NCBI GenBank assembly: GCA_023078555.1
Contig: CM041198.1
Coordinates: 7,363,836 to 7,427,835 of the forward strand
Direction of reading: 5' to 3'
Length of the DNA stretch: 64,000 bases
From: Ulva prolifera
Taxonomy: Eukaryota; Chlorophyta; Ulvophyceae; Ulvales; Ulvaceae
The number at the start of each line of letters is the position of its first letter. The first letter of the stretch is position 1. The notes beneath the pieces were generated by a model. The model saw only the letters and a program-made list of their open reading frames with translations, ran no database searches and was not told where the DNA came from. This document shows positions 35,921 through 47,741 of the stretch, one piece after another. The translations under genes were made by a program, and so were the position numbers.

Positions 35921-38867
35921 TCACAGGAAATTCGGTGACATTGACGTTTGCACCGAATATATATGAGTACAAGAGCTGCAACGCACCGCATCGTCAGCCC
36001 TCTTCTGCGCAGCCCCGCGTCGCCTCGCTGCCGCCGGCTCGGCAACGTCCTCCCCGGCCGCAGAGTCTGTGTCCGCGTCCGAGTCTGAGTCGGACTCCGA
36101 GTCGGACATCAGCTCAAACAGGGGCGGCCACGGCGAGAAGGGGTCCACCGCGGGGTCGGGCTGCGGGGCGGGGTGCGTGCTGCAGAGGGCGCCGGGGTTG
36201 AGGTCCGGCAGGAGCTCGAGGTGGGTGGCGAGGCACGCGTCGAGGGCAGCGCGGATGGCCGCCTCCTTCAGGCCGAGGCCGATGAACACCAGCTCCTGCC
36301 TCCTGCACGGTAGCGACAATATTATCTGTTCGTTGTCCACGGTGCCACCTCGTGTGGCATGGAAACGGCTTGGCATACAGTGCGTCTAGGAAGCTAGTGA
36401 GATGGTCGCAATGGCCTGGCACGAGTCGAGGTGCGGATCTCTATCTTGGTTATCTACCTTGGACGTGGAGCATACAGATCTGGCGACAGTGTGTAGAGAG
36501 TAAGCTGGTAGTAGCGAGCTGTGGCATGAGTGGAGGTGCGGAATGGTCGGGATATCTGGTGTTCAACGGACACTCATGCAGAAGCTGGAGCGCATCGCAC
36601 CGTCCCACAGGCCTCAGTAGAGTGGAGGTGCGGGGGATGCTGCGGCGCGACCACGGGCATCCAAACATGTGCGCGGTGTTCATCATGGATGATCATAAAC
36701 GTATCAGATAGTGTGTCGTGACCGGCCCCAGGTGCATGGGCCACAACAAAAGCACCAGGGGCGGTGTACACGATCCGTGGAATTCACTTGGCAGGTACGT
36801 TCAAGCGAAAGTCGACGTGTGCATGTGCGACGTTCCGTCCCAGAGCAGAACTCGCACCTGTCTCCAATGCCTGGGAGGAAGTCCTTCAACATCTTCTCGC
36901 GCTTGCTGTCATCCTCCGGCCACTCCTCCGCCGGCAACGCACCGAGCCATGGGCCGCTGGAGCTGATCTGCAGCACCTCCCCGGCCGAGCTCCACTGTAC
37001 GCAGTGGTCGTGGCGTGCGGTGCCCGCCAGCCACACAAAGCCCTTGCTGCGGAGGATGGACCCGACCTCGGCCGCGCGCTCCTTGGCCGGCGCGGCCGGC
37101 GGCGACGGCTTCACCGCGTCGCTGTCCGGAGCCTCTGTCGCGGCCTCGGCGGCGACTGCCGCGACCAGCTTGGCGGCGTGGCGGGACGCGTCGGCAGCGA
37201 GCTGCGTCGCCGCGTGCGGCGCGCCGGCGCGGCGCGGCAGCGCCGCGGCGGCGGCGGCCGCCGTCGCTGCGGCGCGGCGGAGGTCGGCGACGGCGCGCTC
37301 CGGTGCCGAGTCGGTGAGGGCCTGCTGGTGCAGCTGGAAGTGGCGGGTCGCGAAGGCGTGGAGGCGGGCGGGGTGGAAGGGCATGCGGGCGGTGTACACG
37401 AACGACGTCACGGCGTCCTCCAGCTTGTCTTCCTCGTCACTGTTCTCACCGGCGGCCTTCTTGGAGTAGGATTTAATCTGCGATGATGCGTCGCGGATGG
37501 AGAAGCGGTCTGTGGAGAGGACGTCTGCAACGTCCACCTGCACGCAAAACCCATGGGCGGTCGCACGATGCCTGCTTGATGAGCAGTGGTGCCAAGTAGC
37601 TGGCAGCAACGAAAAAACAACCTACACACTGTGCGAGGTGGCAACTAAGTGCTCATGTTGATTAGTGTCTAGGGCCTTACAGCCCGTCACAGGGACGCTC
37701 ACTCCTCGGGAGCCAGCATCTGTGAATGATCAGCGCGGGACGCGCGCTGCACAGGTATGTGTGAGAAGGGTCAGCAGCGAATCACACGTATCATGGACAT
37801 GAATGTCTCTAGAGGAAGGCAGCAGGTGAATGTATCTGTCATCAATCCCTTCGATGCAATGTGTGAGAGTCCCTACCAGATCAGCAGGTTCCGTCACGGT
37901 TGTGGAAAAGCATACCTGGGAAAACGAGCACCGAATGAGACGCGCGCTTGGATTCAGTTTCGCTACAGTAGCTTCGACTGTCTTGAGATCATTGTCCCCG
38001 AGAAGATCGGTCTTGTTCAACAGGACGACATCAGCAAACTCTACTTGGGTGACCAGCAGCTGGCTTGTGAGCTCCTGTGTTTCATCTGCTTCCACGCCCT
38101 CAGCCAAGTCAGTGTCTCGGAGCCGCTTGTCGGAATGCAGATGCTGGAAAAACATCGAGCAGTCCACGACAGTCACACATGTGTCTGCATGAATGAGACC
38201 CGTCATGACGTCTGTGGACCAGCGGTGTGCCTGAAGACAGAGCCCAGCCTCGTGATCATGAGAGAAGCACGTGAGGCCCTGTGAATCGAACTCTGCCGAC
38301 AAAAGTGGAACAGGGCTTGCACGTAGTCGTCAGGTAGCGACAGACGCGTGCCTAGCCGTGCGAATTGTTTCACATCTTCCCGGACTGTGCCGTCTTGTCC
38401 GGCCAGGGAGTCAACGACACCCTCAGGCTCTGCTACGCCGGTGATCTCAATTATCATGTTGTCGTATAGGCCGCTCTTGGCAAGGCTGACGATCTGGTCC
38501 AGCAATTCGGTGTTCAAGTCGCAGCAAACGCAGCCGTTCTCGAAGTGCACCATGGTATCGCTGTCCTGCACAACAAAGACTATGGGTGGAGTAGAGCCAT
38601 AGTTATCAGACGACCGGCGTAGAAGTGAGCCAACGGCACGCGGTCTGATTGGCGCGCCGTCACGGCAGACACCGGCCCACGACATACCTTGAGTGTGTTG
38701 GACTTGCTGATGATCTCCGAGTCTACATTGATCGACGCCAGATCATTCACGAGGATCGCGCATCTGAGGCCGGCCTTGTTCTTGAGCACTGCTTGCACGA
38801 GAGTTGTCTTGCCTGCGCCTAGGAAGCCGCTGACGAGCGTCACCGGGACAGGCGAATGAGCGGTCAT
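35921..38867 (-). CDS. Gene D: second COG0523 (CobW/YciC-type) GTPase, paralogue of gene C (five exons)
   Basis: Exons 38688-38867, 38323-38565, 37916-38230, 36858-37537 and 35921-36302 give 599 aa. Every intron falls at the same place and phase as in gene C. The motifs are retained: [13 protein letters not shown] (71-75), [20 protein letters not shown] and [12 protein letters not shown]. The tail differs: a Ser/Asp-rich acidic run (SDSESDSDSD), then an Arg-rich end. A donor-like GTGCGT near 35987 leaves open a further 3' exon, so the last ~20 residues are uncertain. Exons are closely conserved while introns are largely diverged, so the duplication is not recent and both copies appear constrained. 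Expected role as for gene C; the different tails may mark different location or clients. Confidence 0.9.
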
Positions 38868-41800
38868 CTCAGCTCGCAGTATCAGCCCACAGCTTGTTTA
38901 GATAATGTTGACGAGTGCGTTGAAACGCGCGGTCTTTCCCTTGAGCTGAATTGAGTCAAGCCGGAGAGACGTTGGAAGGGCTTGACGATGACACCGTGTG
39001 TTACCGTCTTGAAATAAAATTTGATGTCTCCTCTGGAATAGCTGCTTTTCCTCTAGGAAAGCTTTCACGGCCTGCGGTGTTCTTCGCTGAACGTCCGGCA
39101 TCAAAATTTCCAACTCATCGCTGCTGCGCCGCGCCGAAAGATTCCCGCAGAACGCATTGTATCTCTGAGATACGCAGTGATTAAATTCCATCGTGCCCCG
39201 CACCACATTTTCGATTTACAAGTTGCCGGTCACAGAAAATTTTGCCTTTGCAGAAAACGCATGATTGCCTAGGTGTGCATGCTCACGAGTTTCTTGTGCA
39301 CGTGCAGTCCCGCCGGGGAAACTTGGCAACCAAGAGGCGCGCAGATGCATTTGACATGTGCAAGTTGCACATCTCACATAAACGTACAGCTACAGCCAGC
39401 TGATGTACCCGGGGCATGACAATATTCTACTGTATGACTGGTGCTGCTGCAAGTCGCGATCGCGGTACACGAAAGCACCTCACAAACAATATCTGCGTGT
39501 GACAGCACATCTGCTGTATGTGACAGCCGAAATGAAATTGTCATTGTTGTGATGTGCTTTTGCTCACCCTTCCGCTGGTCTGAAGTAAATTGAAGCAAGC
39601 AAGAGGCGTCAGTGCATTGCACAAACAGCATGCTAGTAGAGTGTGCTAGAGCGGACAATCGCTGACGTGTTGAGGACTGCTAGCTTTCCGTCAGCAGCTC
39701 TGATTGCCTGTGCAAGTGCAGCAGTGCCAGGTACAGGACGCAGGCCGCGCAGACATGAGTCAGCTCATGTGTCGCACATAGGTAAAGTTCAGCGGTAAGG
39801 ACCCCTTGATTTGGTGCCCAGAGCACAGATTCAAGGCCTTACATACCCCGTAAGGTGCTGGCTTTGCGCTCTAACCATGTATACGAATTTTACTCTTGCT
39901 GAAGTCCTTGCAATTGATTGCGGGTCCGAGCAGTCGTAATTAGCAGCCCTAGGCGCGGGTGGACGCATGCATGCTACAAGGCTCTAATTCGATAGCGGCG
40001 GGCGGGACCGGGGCGAGAGAGAGGAGGCGCGGACGAGGCCACAGTCGATGCCATGAGTCGTGGCACATGAGAAGCACCGGGCGGCTTCCGGTGGCCGGGG
40101 ACAGTATAACCTGTGAATGTGCAGTAGTCGGTGTAGTCGCCATACACTGTTTCGAGCTTTTGTAATTTGTGTACCAACGAGGTAAGGAGCACAGGCAGGA
40201 TGCTCCCAGTTCATAGTCTGTGCAGAAGCAGTCTGCTACTTGTGTAATGCTTTGGCAAGGTTTATGCAATGCATGCACAATGGGCTCACAGACCAAGGAG
40301 GTGGGGTGCACATTCAGAGCTGGAGCTGGCATCACAGGAACTGGCGTGTGAAGCCATCAAGAAGGTGGGCCCCAGGAGCATGTATATGCATGCATGGGGG
40401 CATGGTATTTGCACTCCTGAGCTGCGCTGGAGGGTGACTGCACTGGCTTCAGCTTCTGTGCAGCATACCTGTGGACAGGTTCAGCTTCTGTGCAGCATGC
40501 CCTTTAAAGCACAAATTTGTGGAGCAGCACTGTGCACAGCTCCAGTGTGCCAGCTGCAAGGACAGCCTGAGCTGGGACTCACTCTGTTGCGTTCTGTCAA
40601 TCAGGCTCGTGGCCGGATGGTTGATATGCTCTCCTGTAGGCGAGGGGCAGCGCTTCAATTGTACCACTGGATTGCTGCAACAGATGGTGGGCACAAAGTG
40701 GACATGCTTGACAACCAATATGTGCGTGGATATGTGTGCGTGAGGGAAGATCTAGACTTCTGCCGGGGGCAAGACATGCGGTCTGTTCCCCCGTCGTAGG
40801 GCCTTGTGAAACAGGCAGTCCACAGCTGCTGCATGGGCTGCACGGCTGCTAGCACTGGGCTGCTAGCACCACACTCAGCAAGGCAACATCTCCAAGGTCT
40901 TTGCTTTGTTCTTGATGTTGTGAAGGTACGGCAACATTTCCTAGTGCTCCTGATCATTTCCTGCACTGGCCCCATGCTTCCCAATGCTTCATGCCTCTGT
41001 AGCTGTGCTCAGTGAGAGACCTGAAGCTGAGATGTGAATGCAGTAGATCTGTGAAATAGAGAACGACACCAGGCCATCTGCACGCTGTGTGGATCGTGCT
41101 GCAGGACGTGTGCAGCTTTATAGATTTGCTGGATTTCAACATGCGCCATCACAGCCCAGGCTTTTTGAATCGCAGTTCGGAGGTTGAGGTCAGCATGGTT
41201 GCAACCAAAGGGTGGAGGGAGCCTTATGTGTAGCATGCGAATGATCATGAACATGTGTGATTCCAATGCCTGACTGGCATTGGAACCTGGTGCTCACATA
41301 CGCATGGCATGTATTGTGCTTGCTTCTATCTCAAGAACACTTCCCAGGCACGCCTACAAGCATGCTCAGTGGCAGGGGAGAGGCACCTCCTGATGCCGTA
41401 ACGACGTTTCTTAGGATCAAGACATCAGTGTCTAAAGCGTGTAATGCATCAAAAAAAAAAATCAGCAGTGGTTCCATCGCAGTTCGTCAAGGTGTCTGCA
41501 CTAGCCATGTACCTCGGACCAGTGTGACCGGTGCCTCAAACAAGACGACTTTCGGCAAGAGTGAATCAGACTCTTCATTCAAAAGGGTGTAGGTAATTCG
41601 GAAACAGAATTTATCCTTTCCAGGGACGCATGTGTGCTGAACACTGGACTGTTCAAGTGCTCCTGACCGTACCACCTATACCAAAAACCAGGAACAGCTC
41701 TCAGGTTCAGCAGCTGCCGCATCTTTCAGCTGGTGGTTACCAGGCTGCCTGCCTTAGCCCGACTGCCGATCTGATGCAACACGTTGCGGTACAATTCGCA

Positions 41801-43383
41801 ATTCGCGACACCCGCAGGGCTGGCTGGATCATCGCAGTATGTAACGTCACTACCTTCCAGGTCCGCACGCTAGCTTTCCAGCTATGCTTGGAGGGCAACT
41901 TTCGACAGGCAAGACATCACATGGGCGCGCCGTTGACGTCGCAGCGAAGCGGCTTTCGACAGACCTGGAGCGCCGTTGGCGCGCTCGCCGCGTCCCTGTT
42001 TATGCATCGTTGCTCTGCTATTTGCGAGGACCAATTTCCAGGCCTACTGTGTTCCTCAGCTGGCCACTCCTGCGTTAGCGACAGTCAATTTCGCCCCGAC
42101 AACGCGAAAACGCTCTCACTTAGGCAGACTGGGGCACGGATTGGCTGGTTGCGACAACTTCCGCCGTCAACACAAAGAAAATTAACTTCAAGCAGATTAA
42201 GGTTAGCCTGGCGAACACGCGTGGCTATGCCGGTCCCTTCCAACATTGAACTGTGCCAACGTCGCGGCAGACCAGTTGCAAGGCCGGCACCGGAGTAGTC
42301 ACTGTGAACGCTGCCAATGCTGTTTTGCCGCATTTTGCAGCGGCTCATACCTCTCGCGTCCAGGGTTACCGCGGTCGCGATTGGCTTCTGCTCGACGTTG
42401 GTCAAGATGGCACGCCGCGCCTCCGCATGCATTGTATTCATTCCGGCATGCATACAGGTGTCGTCAGCCACATCGGCACAGCCAGTGCGAAAAGGATCGA
42501 CTCCCTGTCTACCCTCGTGCGCCTTTCACTCAAAACCGCAAGCCCATGATTCCTCGAGCGCACTGATGAGTTTGTTTGTGACCTCTACCGCTCGCTGATG
42601 GTGTCTAGCGGAGCCCTGACGCATGGTTCATCGTAACATCGATCCTTGAATCAGCCTCGGGAGATATCCGCGCAAATTGTCCGCCAGCCGCTACTCGCTG
42701 CAGTATCACATCAAGCAGACGGTAATAAAAAAGGTAAGCTCTGCTGATGTGTGATCGCGGATCGCAGCTGGGCACGTCACACTATAGGGCGCCCCTTATA
42801 ATTAGCACTCCAAAGTGATGATCCACGACGATGGTTCATATCCACGGCGCACTACAGCTAGTCAGTCCATGGATATCCGCTTAAAATTTTTCAATGCAGA
42901 AGTCTTGGGCGGTTGTGTTCCGCTCGACGTGCCAGCTTTCAGTGTACTGGGTCATTCGAGCATGTCATAGCCAGCCCGGTGCCGTACGTCAACTTGCTTG
43001 ATTCGAACGCAACATACCCAGGCTGCGACACACTTAACCTGCCCTGCTGAGCAGCCTGTATCTAGCTGAAGTCAGGGCCCGCGTCGTGAGATACCTGGCC
43101 GCGCGACAGTCAAAGTCGTCGGCCGAGATTGTTCGCCTCGCACACAGTTTCGTGCTGTCAGTAATGGCCTGATGTCTACGTGAGGAGCGCATGCACATGC
43201 GTTGCAGTGTCGCGTGGCGCCATGCATGCAGCACCAACGTAACCTCGTGCAGGTCGACATCGAAGCCAGCTGGCAGCTCACACCGCCTCGCCTCGCGATC
43301 CACAAACTTGAAACGCCCACGGCGTCTGGACGCGGCTCTCGCCGCAGTCGACCGGATCCGCACCGACACTCACGCCGGCAACG
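38868..43383. other. Long intergenic region, no gene assigned
   Basis: A 102-codon ORF (38898-39206, -) sits directly upstream of gene D and is more likely its 5' leader. 39166-39180 contains the palindrome GTATCTCTGAGATAC. 41450-41461 is an A-run. 41884-42549 (+) holds two compositionally protein-like frames, one with a Walker-A-like GQLSTGKT; see findings. I could not assign any as a gene. Confidence 0.4.
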
Positions 43384-44814
43384 ATGCCAATTCCCGCGCC
43401 GCCACCACGTCTCTCCCAGACACCAGCACGCCTGGCGTACTCGGACGCCCTCCAACAGTCCAAATCGAACCAAGATGAGGACGTGCCGGCGAGTGCGCAC
43501 CGTGACGCCCACACGCGTTCCCGCCACGCGCGCGCAGATCCCGCCGCGAGCTCATCGCCCCGCGCCGCCGCCGCACAGCAACGGCTGGTTGCGGACATCC
43601 GCATCATCATGCCCAGTAGCCCCTTCGCCGTCAGCTCCGGCGGCAGTTCACCCCGGCGCACTGCCAGCATGGATCAGTACCCCTCTGGATCGACACAGGC
43701 GTACAGCCCATCATCACCCGGGTCCCCCGCGACCACCCGCCGCAGCGACGGCTGCGCCTCCCCCTCCTCCCCATCCAAATCCCCCCTCCGCCACACCACC
43801 TCCGCCAACTCCCCTTCCGGATCCGGCTTGCTCTCGGACTTCAGAGCAGCTTCCCAGCACCTCCTCGGCGCCACGGCCACCCCCGGCCGCCGCCAAGCGC
43901 TCTACACCGCTTGCACGATCGGCCTGAACGCCGTCTCCATCATCTGCATCACCTTCTTCGCAGTCTCGTGGTATCGAACGTATAGTTTCAACGCGGCTAG
44001 GACAGACCTCATCACCACCCTCCGCTACATCCTCCTCATCCTTGCTCCCCTGGCCCTCTGGTGCCTGCCCACGATGTGCGCGATATCTGCGCTGATGGCG
44101 TGGCCCCACTCCGCACCCACGGACCCTGCACATATCCCTGGCGCGTCCCCTCCGGACGACGCCTCCCCCATCTCCTTCCGCATCCCCGCCAAGCCGCGGT
44201 CCTTCGAAGCGGCGTGCAGTGACGCCTACGCCACCGCGGCTGCGTCCGAGGAGCTCCTCCACGACATCGCGACGCCGCGATTTGGCTTCACGGTCCACAC
44301 GGACCCCCAGCACGACATAACCGACGGCGCCGTGGTGGCCCGGCCCCGCCCCCTCACCGCGCAAGACTTCGCCGATGCATGCATCGAGGGAGCGCACCGC
44401 GTCGCCGACTCCTTCTCCAGCACGGTCTCCGGAGACCACCGCCGGCCGCTGCTACCGGCGTCCGGAAAGCCGCGTGGCCACAGGGGCGGCCCGGGGTGCG
44501 GTGGCGGCTGCTGCGTGCGCACGTGCGCGATAGCGGCGGTGTGGCTGCGGCACGAGGTGCTGCTGGGCGTGCTGTGCGCGCTGGCCGGGTACGGCACGCT
44601 CATGCTGGTTCTGTTCGACCAGAACGTGCTCACCCGGTCGACGGGGGTCGCGATCATGACGCAGTCGCCGCCACACCTGCGCAGGCTCGCGTGGAGCTGC
44701 AGCACGGTCATGTTTGGCCTGTACTCGATCCTGCTCACGAGCGACTGCATCTGTGCGGTGCTGTCGGTGTGGTGCGGCGCACTGCTGCGGCGGCACCGCG
44801 GCCGCGCGGCCTAG
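43384..44814 (+). CDS. Putative four-pass membrane protein (476 aa)
   Basis: A single open frame. Residues 1-170 are Ser/Pro/Ala-rich and probably disordered. Hydrophobic segments lie at about 173-197, 212-239, 392-411 and 436-468. The region between the second and third pair is a hydrophilic loop of about 150 residues, with a Cys/Gly-rich stretch (GCGGGCC) before segment three. Third-position GC stays high throughout, which supports coding. The start is uncertain: ATG at 43384, 43609 (MPSSPF) and 43669 (MDQYPSG) are in frame. I recognise no family. It could be a transporter-like or signalling membrane protein. An intron near the N-terminus is not excluded. Confidence 0.6.
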   Translation: MPIPAPPPRLSQTPARLAYSDALQQSKSNQDEDVPASAHRDAHTRSRHARADPAASSSPRAAAAQQRLVADIRIIMPSSPFAVSSGGSSPRRTASMDQYPSGSTQAYSPSSPGSPATTRRSDGCASPSSPSKSPLRHTTSANSPSGSGLLSDFRAASQHLLGATATPGRRQALYTACTIGLNAVSIICITFFAVSWYRTYSFNAARTDLITTLRYILLILAPLALWCLPTMCAISALMAWPHSAPTDPAHIPGASPPDDASPISFRIPAKPRSFEAACSDAYATAAASEELLHDIATPRFGFTVHTDPQHDITDGAVVARPRPLTAQDFADACIEGAHRVADSFSSTVSGDHRRPLLPASGKPRGHRGGPGCGGGCCVRTCAIAAVWLRHEVLLGVLCALAGYGTLMLVLFDQNVLTRSTGVAIMTQSPPHLRRLAWSCSTVMFGLYSILLTSDCICAVLSVWCGALLRRHRGRAA

Positions 44815-46422
44815 CTGCTCGACGTGCTCTGGTGACGCCTCTCTGCTTACTTTTTTAAACTGGGAGTTGTCAACTGCTGACTGGGGCAGCGGCGGAGGCG
44901 GCGTGTGCGGGGGGTCCTGCACGTGTGAGGGAGGATGCATGCGGGGTGAAGCAGGTGGGATAAATGTGGCACGAAGCCAAGCGTGTAGATCATCACGGTG
45001 ATTGATGATGAGTCCAGGGAAGATGACGGCGTACGCGAATGTGTGGCGCTCATTGTATGTGTTTGTGCTTGGCGCACTGACTTTGTCGCTCACCGCTGCT
45101 GAGAGCACAGTCTAGATGGCCGCGCTCGGTCCAAGAACCTGCAGTGTGCCGGGGAGTAGACCTGTGTGCAGTTGTGCATGAAGGACTGTGATGGGATTCA
45201 CAGGCGTGGTTCTCTTGGCGTCTCTGCGTGTATGCGATGGAGCCGGGGGGGGAAGGGGGGGGGGGGGTTATGTACATGTTGCGGCTGCAGCTGATTTTGG
45301 GCAAAAGATTTGCGAAAGCAGGGGATGATGGCGAGCTATGTGGGCACAGCCACGGCTCGTAGACGAGGCACAGGCCCCGATACAGTGTCCCTATGTGGAG
45401 ACGGGCTGTGTGAGCTACGGCTCTGATTGTATGTTCTGAGGTTGAGGCTGTGCGATCAGGCGAGTTTTGGATCTAGTAAACGATGCGTGTTCATTGGTTT
45501 CTGTGCAGTGGGTAGAGGGGGGCTGTTTCTGGATCCTCTTCGGGTGGGGCCCATCTATGTGGGGGAAGCTTCGGAGATTCGCAGCAGCACAGCAAAATTC
45601 GTTGGGAATTGGGAATTTTTTCTGAATTGTGTGGGCGGGGTCCAAGCATGTGGTGCTGAAGGCTGGGCTGCCGGTAGCGAGAGTGTTAGCTACATGTAGC
45701 TATAGGTGCCTGGGTCCTGCGTAGATGCGACAGTCTGGGCATGACATGCGAGGAATCAACTTGTCTTGATGCAGGGCTGGACAGTCTCTTAGAATGGCGG
45801 AGCAAATTTGGGGGCTTTCCATTGGGCTCGTGAGGCTGACCAGCGCCAGCAGGCAGTGGCGGGACGGGCATTTCGTGATTTCTGCGTCTTGCGTTTCATG
45901 TGAACTAGCAAGGATGTCGTTCAGAACTCTCAGGCCGGGCACAGTTACTCGCTGGCCACAGTGAGTTGATAGTCAATAATATGAAATAACAATGTAACAC
46001 GGCTGTTGCACAAGAGGCTGGCCTTGACCTTGCCAGCATGGTGCAGTCAAATGCCGACTGCAAAAACGAATAGGCTGCACCGGCTTGACAAACCCATGAT
46101 GTGCTTCGAAAGGCGTTGACAGTGGGCTGCCTGGACAAAGATGGCGTCGTGTGTATCGTTGCCATGTCCACCACCTGCAGCATCCTTGTGCTGCCATGCA
46201 TATGGCTGCAATGCCCTGGATGGGCTTGATCAGGTGTGCAAGGTGCAGAATTCCCATCTTGAGCGGATGCAACGATCAAAACAACAACTTCAACGAAGCA
46301 ATTGATACTGTTTGGTGGTTCCTGTGACAAAACTTCATATGTTCCTGGCTTGCAGTGGCCTTGTGTGCTACATCCAGGAGAAATCAGCACCTCAGAGATA
46401 CATATCCATGAAAGACATTCAC

Positions 46423-46462
46423 GAAAGAGTGAACGGGAGAAACCAAACACTGAAACCGAAAT
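46423..46462. repeat. TTACAAAAGAGTG-family copy, reverse orientation
   Basis: CGAAAGAGTGAACGGGAG followed by CAAACACTGAAACCGAA is the reverse complement of the family core. It sits between two near-identical copies of ATACATATCCATGA (about 46399 and 46461), possibly a target-site or local duplication. Confidence 0.65.
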
Positions 46463-47093
46463 ACATATCCATGAGAGATGAATCAGCAGAACTGCCTGCA
46501 TTATCACCTGCCTTTCGCAGGCGCTGCCAGCCACCTACACCGAAATTTGCTGGCTTGGCAGGTTCTCCTGCAGATCACAGGACCCATAAATGCATTAATC
46601 GAAATATTGGCATGTAATTGTGAGTATCTCGAGGAGATAACTCGTCCGATTAGTGATCTGCTGAGTAATTGTGGACCTTCATGCATACACCGCAATTCGC
46701 ACGCCCACCGGGTGTCCCGGGAGACGGAATTACGTGCATGATGCCACTTTCACACACTGACAGCATGGCCATGCCGCAGCCCACAGGGAAGTGCCACTGT
46801 AATGTCTGTTTGGTCGCACATGGCTGGCCGTGCGTGCCCAACGGCGCCACGAGCGAAGCATGCATATGCAGGCTCTCACTGTGCGTGAGAGGAGACCAGG
46901 AGGGTATATGTTCAGAAGAGTCAGACCAGGAGGGTGAATCCATACGCACCGTGTTACAAGGATAAAGGCGGCGAGGCGGGCAACACCGCGCGACATCAGC
47001 CGCGACATCAGCAAGCAGTACCAGCGCAGAGATACTACAAGTACTATCTCTACGAGATAGTTCACGTGTGTGTGTGAGTGTGTGTGTTGCAGT

Positions 47094-47149
47094 TGATTCG
47101 GATGAGATTCGGTTTCAGTGTTTATTTTCTCCCGTTCACTCTTTTGTAA
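47094..47149. repeat. TTACAAAAGAGTG-family copy
   Basis: GATTCGGATGAGATTCGG, the TTTCAGTGTTT core and CCCGTTCACTCTTTTGTAA are all present and nearly identical to the copy at 47662-47741. Confidence 0.75.
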
Positions 47150-47661
47150 TACCACCGGCCCGGTCCAGCACACCCACGCCAAAGCTGTAACCAGCGCACG
47201 CAAAACCCACAGCGTCGTGTGGACGGGGCTTGGGACAGCTGTCTGTAACAAAACTTGCACACACTCGCAATATTGTAGAAATATTTCTACTCCGAGTTCC
47301 ACGCACTGCAGCTGTTGCCACGCTTATCCTCGCCAGCGAGCGCTGCAGTGCCTCGCGATCGTCGCATCCATTTATCTGCATCACATCGCGATCGGGGAAT
47401 GGATATTCGGCGTTGCTCGAAACCCATGGCCTGCAGGCCCGATCAAAACCCAGGGGCCACCTCTCGAGCTACTAGTACTCGCCTCCGCAGGATACTCGCC
47501 TGTTTGCGGGTAGTCCATCAGCTGCTTCAAATTCGGCCTCTGCTTGCGATCGATGTCTTGGCGTCGTGACATGCGTGCTTTCGAAACGTTATCGCTGCAG
47601 GCTTGCGCTAGTGCCTCGCATGCATTGCACTTTCCCACGCGTGTGTTGATATACAAAAGAT

Positions 47662-47741
47662 TTACAAAAGAGTGTGTTGATATTGATTCGGATGAGATTC
47701 GGTTTCAGTGTTTGTTTTTTGTCCCGTTCACTCTTTTGTAA
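47662..47741. mobile_element. 80-bp mini-element with 13-bp terminal inverted repeats
   Basis: TTACAAAAGAGTG at 47662-47674 and its exact complement CACTCTTTTGTAA at 47729-47741 enclose the family core. This copy shows that the repeat is a very small MITE-like element. Confidence 0.75.
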
